Shown here one piece after another: positions 58,420-64,000 of a stretch of DNA of 64,000 bases. The stretch is from positions 620,001-684,000 of the forward strand of contig NZ_JAJAVE010000003.1 of the NCBI RefSeq assembly GCF_020532675.1, given 5' to 3'. The DNA comes from Methylobacillus gramineus. GTDB lineage: Bacteria > Pseudomonadota > Gammaproteobacteria > Burkholderiales > Methylophilaceae. The notes under the pieces are model-generated. The model worked only from the letters and a program-made list of their open reading frames with translations. It searched no databases and was not told where the DNA came from. Position 1 is the stretch's first letter; each line of letters begins with the position of its first letter. A program made the translations under genes and the position numbers.

Positions 58420-61224
58420 ATGAGCGAAAACACCAAATACAAGCTTAACTTGCCGGAAACCACCTTTCCCATGCGTGGTGATCTTGCCAAGCGTGAACCA
58501 GGCTGGCTCAAGGCCTGGCAGGAGAAACAGGTATATCAGCGTATCCGCAACGCGCGCAAGGGTGCCAAGAAGTTCATCCTGCATGATGGCCCACCCTATG
58601 CCAACGGCGCGATTCATCTGGGGCATGCCGTCAATAAAATACTCAAGGACATTATCGTTAAATCCAAGACCTTGTCTGGGTTTGATGCACCGTATGTGCC
58701 TGGTTGGGATTGCCACGGCTTGCCAATTGAACTGGTGGTGGAAAAACAGCATGGCAAGGATATTCCTCCAGCCCGCTTTCGTGAGCTATGTCGCGAGTAT
58801 GCGCAAACCCAGGTAGAGCGGCAGAAGCAGGACTTCATTCGCCTGGGTGTGCTGGGTGACTGGGATAATCCTTACCTCACCATGGATTTCCGCACCGAGG
58901 CCGATATCATGCGGGCTTTAGGTGATATTTACCAAAACGGATATCTTTATCAGGGCTCCAAGCCCGTACATTGGTGCGTGGATTGTGGATCGGCCCTGGC
59001 TGAGGCTGAGGTGGAGTATGAGGACGTTAATTCCCCAGCCATCGATGTCGGTTTCAAGTTTGCTGACGATGCGGCACTGAGCAAGGCTTTCAATACGTCG
59101 GTGACGGGTGATGTTTATGCCGTCATCTGGACTACTACGCCATGGACACTGCCAGCCAATCAGGCTGTGAGTGTCAACGCCGAGCTTGATTATGACCTGA
59201 TCCAGACATCGCGAGGTCTGCTGGTGCTTGCACATGAGTTAGCTGAGGCTACTCTGGCGCGGTATGCCGAGACGGAGAGCCATATCCTGGCAACTACCAA
59301 AGGCGATGCGCTCAAAGGATTGCTGTTGCAGCACCCATTTGATCAGCGCCAGGTGCCTGTGATTACTGGCGAGCATGTGACGACGGATGCAGGTACTGGC
59401 CTGGTGCATACTGCTGCTGCGCATGGTAATGATGACTGGTTGGTGATGCGGGCCAACTATCCTGATGAAAAGCCACGCGTGCTGATCGGGGGAGATGGCA
59501 AATTCTTCAACAGTGAGCTGGTTGAATTAGCCACTATACGCGGGCTGCCACGTCAGGACGCGAACAAGATCATTCTCGCTGTGTTGCAGGAGCGCGGCGT
59601 ATTGTTTGCCAGCGCCCGCCTCAATCATAGTTTTCCGCATTGCTGGCGGCACAAGACGCCGCTTATGCAGCTGGCCACCCATCAGTGGTTTATTGGTATG
59701 AAGCAGGAGGGCAAGGGCGGCAAGACCTTGCGTGAGCTGGCCAATCAGGCGGTCGATGATACCGAGTTCTTCCCCGCATGGGGCCGGGCGCGCCTGGAAG
59801 CCATGGTCAAGAACCGCCCTGACTGGTGTGTGTCACGCCAGCGCAATTGGGGTGTACCCATGCCGTTCTTTGTGCACAAGGAAACGGGTGAGCCTCATCC
59901 TGAGACATTGAGGTTACTGGAGATCGTCGCGCTGGAAGTGGAGAGGCAGGGCATAGAAGCCTGGTTCTCACTGGATGGTGCCGCTTTCCTGGCACAACAT
60001 GCCGCGGATAATGCCGAGCAATACACAAAGGTCACGGATACGCTGGATGTGTGGTTTGATTCCGGGGCGACTCATGCGGCAGTACTGAAACGCAGGGCCG
60101 AATTGCAGAGCCCGGCAGACCTATACCTGGAGGGTTCGGACCAGCATCGTGGCTGGTTCCAGTCTTCACTGCTGACAGGTTGTGCAATTGATGGTCGGGC
60201 ACCTTACCATGCCTTGCTCACGCACGGATTTACCGTGGATGAAAAGGGCTACAAGATGTCCAAGTCTCGTGGCAACGGTATAGAACCGCAGGACATCTGT
60301 AACCGTCTGGGGGCGGATATGTTGCGTCTGTGGATTGCCTCCACGGATTATTCCGGTGAAATGTCCCTGTCTGAGGAAATCCTCAAGCGCGTGACCGATA
60401 GCTATCGTCGCATCCGCAACACCTTGAGATTCCTGCTGGCTAACCTGGCAGACTTTGATGCGACCAAGGATCTGCTGCCGGTGGAACAATGGCTGGAGCT
60501 TGATCGTTTCGGTGTAGCGCTGACCGCGCAACGGCAGCAACAGGTCATTGCCGATTATGATCGCTACGAATTGCATCTGGCAGTGCAAAAGCTGGTGGGA
60601 TTCTGCTCGGAAGAGCTAGGTGGCTTCTATCTGGATATTCTCAAGGACAGACTCTATACCTCTGGTTCTGATTCTCACGCGCGCCGTTCTGCGCAGAGTG
60701 CGCTTTACCACATCACGCATGCCTTAATGCGCCTGATGACACCTATCCTCAGTTTCACCGCAGACGAGGTATGGCAGACCCTGGGCTTGAATCCAGAGGC
60801 TACCGTATTTGAGGAAACCTGGTACAAGTTGCCAGCTCACGGCCTGGATGAGCAGCGCCTGAAATTCTGGCAGAGGGTGATTGAAGTACGCAATGTGGCT
60901 AACAAGGCAATAGAAGCGTTACGTGCAGAAAGCAAGCTGGGCGCTTCCCTGCAGTCTGAGCTCGATATTTATGCGAGCGGTGATACCTATAGTGCGCTCA
61001 AACACTTGGGCGAGGACTTGCACTTTGTGCTCATGACTTCACGCGCCACCCTGCATGAGCGTGCAGGAGATCTGGAAGTGGTAGTGAACCCCAGCAAGTA
61101 CCAAAAATGCGAGCGCTGCTGGCATTATCGCGCGGATGTAGGTGTGGATGCGGCGCATCCTTCCATTTGCAGCCGTTGCGTCAGCAATCTGTTTGGTCAA
61201 GGCGAGTCCAGGCACTATGCGTAA
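58420..61224 (+). CDS. ileS: Isoleucyl-tRNA synthetase
   Basis: Class I aminoacyl-tRNA synthetase charging tRNA-Ile. The 934 residues contain the HIGH motif in [20 protein letters not shown] (about residues 60-79), the KMSKS motif [15 protein letters not shown] near residue 611, an editing domain with [14 protein letters not shown], and a C-terminal zinc finger CERCWHY and [10 protein letters not shown]. Full length. The stop overlaps lspA by eight bases. Confidence 0.98.
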   Translation: MSENTKYKLNLPETTFPMRGDLAKREPGWLKAWQEKQVYQRIRNARKGAKKFILHDGPPYANGAIHLGHAVNKILKDIIVKSKTLSGFDAPYVPGWDCHGLPIELVVEKQHGKDIPPARFRELCREYAQTQVERQKQDFIRLGVLGDWDNPYLTMDFRTEADIMRALGDIYQNGYLYQGSKPVHWCVDCGSALAEAEVEYEDVNSPAIDVGFKFADDAALSKAFNTSVTGDVYAVIWTTTPWTLPANQAVSVNAELDYDLIQTSRGLLVLAHELAEATLARYAETESHILATTKGDALKGLLLQHPFDQRQVPVITGEHVTTDAGTGLVHTAAAHGNDDWLVMRANYPDEKPRVLIGGDGKFFNSELVELATIRGLPRQDANKIILAVLQERGVLFASARLNHSFPHCWRHKTPLMQLATHQWFIGMKQEGKGGKTLRELANQAVDDTEFFPAWGRARLEAMVKNRPDWCVSRQRNWGVPMPFFVHKETGEPHPETLRLLEIVALEVERQGIEAWFSLDGAAFLAQHAADNAEQYTKVTDTLDVWFDSGATHAAVLKRRAELQSPADLYLEGSDQHRGWFQSSLLTGCAIDGRAPYHALLTHGFTVDEKGYKMSKSRGNGIEPQDICNRLGADMLRLWIASTDYSGEMSLSEEILKRVTDSYRRIRNTLRFLLANLADFDATKDLLPVEQWLELDRFGVALTAQRQQQVIADYDRYELHLAVQKLVGFCSEELGGFYLDILKDRLYTSGSDSHARRSAQSALYHITHALMRLMTPILSFTADEVWQTLGLNPEATVFEETWYKLPAHGLDEQRLKFWQRVIEVRNVANKAIEALRAESKLGASLQSELDIYASGDTYSALKHLGEDLHFVLMTSRATLHERAGDLEVVVNPSKYQKCERCWHYRADVGVDAAHPSICSRCVSNLFGQGESRHYA

Positions 61225-61672
61225 ATGGTTAGCGCTCAGCGCTGTTGTTGTAGCGCTCGATCTTTATAGCAAACATTTGGTGCAGAATGCCTTGGCGTAT
61301 GGCGACCATGTGCACTTGACGTCATTTTTTGATCTCGTGCGTTACCATAATGAAGGCGCTGCCTTCAGCTTCCTGGCTGCGGCAGGGGGATGGCAACGCA
61401 TATTCTTCAGTGCTATTGCCCTGATAGCTTCTGCCATCATCATCAATCTTCTACGCAAGCATCCTAAACAAACCTGGTTCTGCCTGGGCCTGTCGTTAGT
61501 GCTGGGTGGTGCGTTGGGAAATTTATATGATCGTGTCACTTTGGGGTATGTGGTGGATTTCCTGTTCTTCTACTATGAAGAATATTACTGGCCCGCGTTC
61601 AATGTGGCGGATTCAGCGATTTGCGTAGGCGTGACGCTGCTGATTCTGGATAGTTTCCGTAAAAAGACATAA
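61217..61672 (+). CDS. lspA: Lipoprotein signal peptidase
   Basis: Inner-membrane aspartic peptidase that removes prolipoprotein signal peptides. Starting at ATG 61217 (151 residues, inside the ileS end), it shows [37 protein letters not shown] (catalytic Asp of YDR) and [18 protein letters not shown] (second catalytic Asp). Four hydrophobic helices. A longer in-frame start at 61142 would only add ileS-overlapping residues. Confidence 0.96.
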   Translation: MRKWLALSAVVVALDLYSKHLVQNALAYGDHVHLTSFFDLVRYHNEGAAFSFLAAAGGWQRIFFSAIALIASAIIINLLRKHPKQTWFCLGLSLVLGGALGNLYDRVTLGYVVDFLFFYYEEYYWPAFNVADSAICVGVTLLILDSFRKKT

Positions 61673-61915
61673 ACGTTACCCATTGTGTCGCAGTTTGTGA
61701 TGCGCATGGGCTCATCCTTGACATAGGCTGATACGATGCAATCTACATAGTTGTTGATTGACGCCAGATGGTCATTGATCCTGAAATAATGACCATGTTG
61801 ATTGCTTCCACATTAGCAGGAACTGAATAGACAGCGCCAACCGGGCACTTGGTCGCGGTATCAACTAATCAGTTACCATGCCAATGCTGTAGCTCGGAAT
61901 TAATTAGCTGTGGCT

Positions 61916-62851
61916 TTAGCGAGATCCTGTCGATTGTGACAGTGTTAAAAGTTTCTTGCCCAAGGTCACTGCCAGCAACACCAGTCCGCCAGCCACCACC
62001 CCAATCAGGGCATCAAATAATAAAGACACCAACAGGCTGCTGCTTGTGTCAGTGGCACCCAACACATGCGTCAAGGCCTCGTTTGCATGGTGCAGTGGTG
62101 GAATGCCATGACTGAGGATGCCGCCGCCGACCAGAAACATCGCGGCTGTACCGGCAATCGATAATCCCTTCATCAATAACGGTGCTGTCTGGAGCAGGCC
62201 ATGGCCCATCGTGCGTGCGATGCTGCTGGCTCTCTGGCTTAGGTAAATGCCCGCATCATCTAGCTTGACGATGCCAGCGACCAGGCCATACACGCCTACG
62301 GTCATGAGCAGTGCCATGCTGGAGAGCACCAAGACCTGCTCAGTGAGTGTGGCGACGGTGACGGTACCCAGTGTGATGACAATGATTTCTGCAGAGAGTA
62401 TGAAGTCGGTACGGATCGCGCCTTTGATCTTGTCTTTTTCATAGGCGACGATATCAATGCTGGGATCCTCCAATGCCTGCTTGAGCGACTGGTTTTCTGC
62501 CTGTTTGTCGCTATGAGGCAGCCAGCGGTGAGCCAGTTTTTCAAAACCTTCAAAACAGAGGAAAACGCCGCCTAGCATAAGCAGGGGCAATATGGCGGAT
62601 GGCAGCAAGCTGCTGATCAGCAATGCTGTTGGCACCAGGATGGCTTTGTTGAGTAATGATCCCTTGGCGACTGCCCATACCACTGGCAGTTCGCGATCAG
62701 CCCGGATGCCGCTGACTTGCTGCGCATTAAGGGCCAGATCATCACCGAGTACCCCTGCGGTTTTCTTGGCGGCCATTTTGGTCATGACGGAAACGTCATC
62801 TAGCAGACTGGCAATGTCATCAATCAGGGTGAGCAGGTTACTGGCGGCCAT
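61916..62851 (-). CDS. DUF808-family membrane protein
   Basis: Integral membrane protein of the DUF808 (YedI) family, role unknown. Begins MAASNLLTLIDDIASLLDDV and then VSVMTKMAAKKTAGVLGDDL, the conserved N-terminal family stretch; later GVFLCFEGFEKLAHRWL. Four or more membrane segments, e.g. AILVPTALLISSLLPSAILP, VITLGTVTVATLTEQVLVLS, ALIGVVAGGLVLLAV. The region 61673-61915 between lspA and this gene is 243 bases and shows no gene. Confidence 0.85.
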   Translation of the reverse strand: MAASNLLTLIDDIASLLDDVSVMTKMAAKKTAGVLGDDLALNAQQVSGIRADRELPVVWAVAKGSLLNKAILVPTALLISSLLPSAILPLLMLGGVFLCFEGFEKLAHRWLPHSDKQAENQSLKQALEDPSIDIVAYEKDKIKGAIRTDFILSAEIIVITLGTVTVATLTEQVLVLSSMALLMTVGVYGLVAGIVKLDDAGIYLSQRASSIARTMGHGLLQTAPLLMKGLSIAGTAAMFLVGGGILSHGIPPLHHANEALTHVLGATDTSSSLLVSLLFDALIGVVAGGLVLLAVTLGKKLLTLSQSTGSR

Positions 62852-62946
62852 GGCAGGGAATTCATTGAAGAAAGGCGTTCAGCATAGCATGAAGTTGAGA
62901 GTGCTTGTCTGGCCTGTATTTGTTGCAAGTATCAGAAATTTTTTGA

Positions 62947-62980
62947 TAAAAAAGCACACCTGCCAAGGTGTGCTTTTTTA
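62947..62980 (-). terminator. Terminator after the alcohol dehydrogenase gene
   Basis: A 15-base stem with TAAAAAAGCACACCT (62947-62961), loop GCCA, and its complement (62966-62980). It closes the minus-strand dehydrogenase gene that ends at 62995. Confidence 0.9.
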
Positions 62981-62994
62981 TTGCACGTTGAGTA

Positions 62995-64000
62995 TCAGGC
63001 TGCTTGTTTCAGGCTGTCGATATCAATGACAAAACGGTACTTTACATCGCTCTTGAGCATGCGTTCAAAAGCCGTATTGATTTGCTGGATAGGGATTAAC
63101 TCAATATCAGAAGTAATGTTGTGTTCGGCACAGAAATCCAGCATTTCCTGGGTTTCCTCAATGCCACCAATCAAGGAGCCAGCAAGGGTACGGCGCTTGA
63201 AAATCAGATTGCCTACGCTAGGAGACGGATGCGGGCTATCTGGCACACCGACCAGGCACATGGATCCATCGCGTTTCAACAGGCTCATGAACTGGTCAAG
63301 GTCATGGGGAGCCGCTACCGTATTGAGGATGAAATCAAAGCTCTGCAGGTGTTGCTGCATTTCTTCTGGGTTCTTGGAGATGACAACTTCATCCGCGCCC
63401 AGCCGTTTCGCATCTTCGGCTTTGCCGGGAGATGTGGTGAATAGCACAGTATAGGCACCAAATGCATGAGCAAACTTCAAACCCATGTGGCCCAGGCCAC
63501 CCAGGCCGACGATGCCTACCTTATGACCTTTGCCCACTTTCCAATGCTTCAGTGGCGAGTAGGTAGTGATGCCTGCGCAAAGCAAAGGGGCGACAGCAGC
63601 CAGATCCAGCTTTTCCGAGACTTTGAGTGTGAAGTGCTGGTCAACCACAATCAGGTTGGAATAGCCGCCATAGGTGGATTTATTATTGTGTTTGTCTGGG
63701 CTGTTATAGGTAAACACTGAGTTGTTGCAATATTGCTCCAGTCCTTCAGCGCAGTCTGGACAAGTGCCGCAGGAGTCTACTAGGCAACCAACACCAGCCA
63801 GATCGCCTGCTTTGAACTTGGTGACAGCGCTACCCACTTGCGTGACGCGTCCTACAATCTCGTGCCCTGGCACCATGGGGAATGTGGAATTTCCCCATTC
63901 ATCTCTGGCTTGATGCAGATCGGAGTGGCAGACGCCACAGTAGAGGATCTCAATCTGGACATCATTCTCACCCACTGCCCGGCGTTCGAAAGCAAATGGC
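62995..64000 (-). CDS. Zinc-dependent NAD(P) alcohol dehydrogenase, 5' end outside window
   Basis: Medium-chain zinc dehydrogenase of the YahK/aldehyde-reductase type. The frame is open past the window end (PFAFERRAVGENDVQIEILY), so the start is beyond 64000; the GTG at 63975 is internal. Visible: catalytic zinc part YCGVCHSDLH and VPGHEIVGRVTQVG, structural zinc CGTCPDCAEGLEQYC, and Rossmann motif GLGGLGHMGLKFAHA. C-terminus intact. The substrate could be aldehydes; in this organism detoxification is possible but inferred. Confidence 0.92.
   Translation of the reverse strand, partial: PFAFERRAVGENDVQIEILYCGVCHSDLHQARDEWGNSTFPMVPGHEIVGRVTQVGSAVTKFKAGDLAGVGCLVDSCGTCPDCAEGLEQYCNNSVFTYNSPDKHNNKSTYGGYSNLIVVDQHFTLKVSEKLDLAAVAPLLCAGITTYSPLKHWKVGKGHKVGIVGLGGLGHMGLKFAHAFGAYTVLFTTSPGKAEDAKRLGADEVVISKNPEEMQQHLQSFDFILNTVAAPHDLDQFMSLLKRDGSMCLVGVPDSPHPSPSVGNLIFKRRTLAGSLIGGIEETQEMLDFCAEHNITSDIELIPIQQINTAFERMLKSDVKYRFVIDIDSLKQAA

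Overview
This 64 kb window is a contiguous piece of a bacterial chromosome, most likely from a methylotrophic betaproteobacterium of the Methylophilaceae (Methylobacillus/Methylovorus type). The placement is an inference from gene order and protein style: the ftsQ-ftsA-ftsZ-lpxC block, the argB-HAD-slmA and pilD-coaE-zapD-yacG blocks, a PEP-CTERM protein, formate-tetrahydrofolate ligase, and a sugar-phosphate series (tkt, gap, pgk, pyk, Calvin-type fba) of the kind used with the ribulose monophosphate cycle. No rRNA, tRNA, CRISPR array or intact insertion sequence was seen. Almost the whole window is dense housekeeping DNA.

Layout: 1-5.2 kb is cell wall and division (ddl partial, ftsQ, ftsA, ftsZ, lpxC, a small membrane protein). 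5.3-9.6 kb holds a soluble lytic transglycosylase, an NDUFA9-like dehydrogenase and the CCA-adding enzyme. 9.6-11.7 kb is an iron-type FecI/FecR pair with a Fur-like box at the sigma gene start, followed by the remains of a TonB-dependent receptor gene whose middle has been lost. 11.7-19.2 kb holds slmA, a HAD phosphatase and argB (minus strand), formate-tetrahydrofolate ligase, a PEP-CTERM protein, an ArgA-type N-acetylglutamate synthase with an N-terminal XRE helix-turn-helix domain, and rsmE. 19.2-28.7 kb is the central-carbon block, interrupted between pgk and pyk by an inverted pair of about 240-bp dispersed repeats and an AT-rich GIY-YIG-family gene. 28.7-34.1 kb has psiE, purC, a DUF1232 protein, ppa, an ABC-2 exporter, a TauE-type permease and a DciA-like protein. 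34.1-41.7 kb has an M23 peptidase, secA, argJ, an ATPase and a MutT-ThiE fusion. 41.7-44.2 kb is yacG-zapD-coaE-pilD (minus). 44.3-49.5 kb has an orphan small protein and a type I-like export trio (ABC/HlyD/TolC) whose ABC ATPase domain has lost several catalytic motifs. 49.6-64 kb has ispB, rplU-rpmA, obgE, proB, purE-purK, rpsT, murJ, ribF-ileS-lspA, a DUF808 protein and a zinc alcohol dehydrogenase cut by the window end.

How parts work together: ddl, FtsQ/A/Z, LpxC, SlmA, ZapD, MurJ, Slt and the M23 peptidase cover envelope growth and septation. ArgA, ArgB and ArgJ supply arginine synthesis at three separate sites. Tkt, GapA, Pgk, Pyk and Fba form the C3-C6 interconversion route, and formate-tetrahydrofolate ligase feeds C1 units. 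PurC, PurE and PurK are scattered purine genes.

The most unusual items are the HTH-ArgA fusion, the degenerate ABC ATPase in the export trio, the deleted siderophore-receptor gene beside an intact FecI/FecR pair, and the repeat/GIY-YIG insertion in the glycolytic cluster. I did not find a clear multi-gene defence or other wholly new system.
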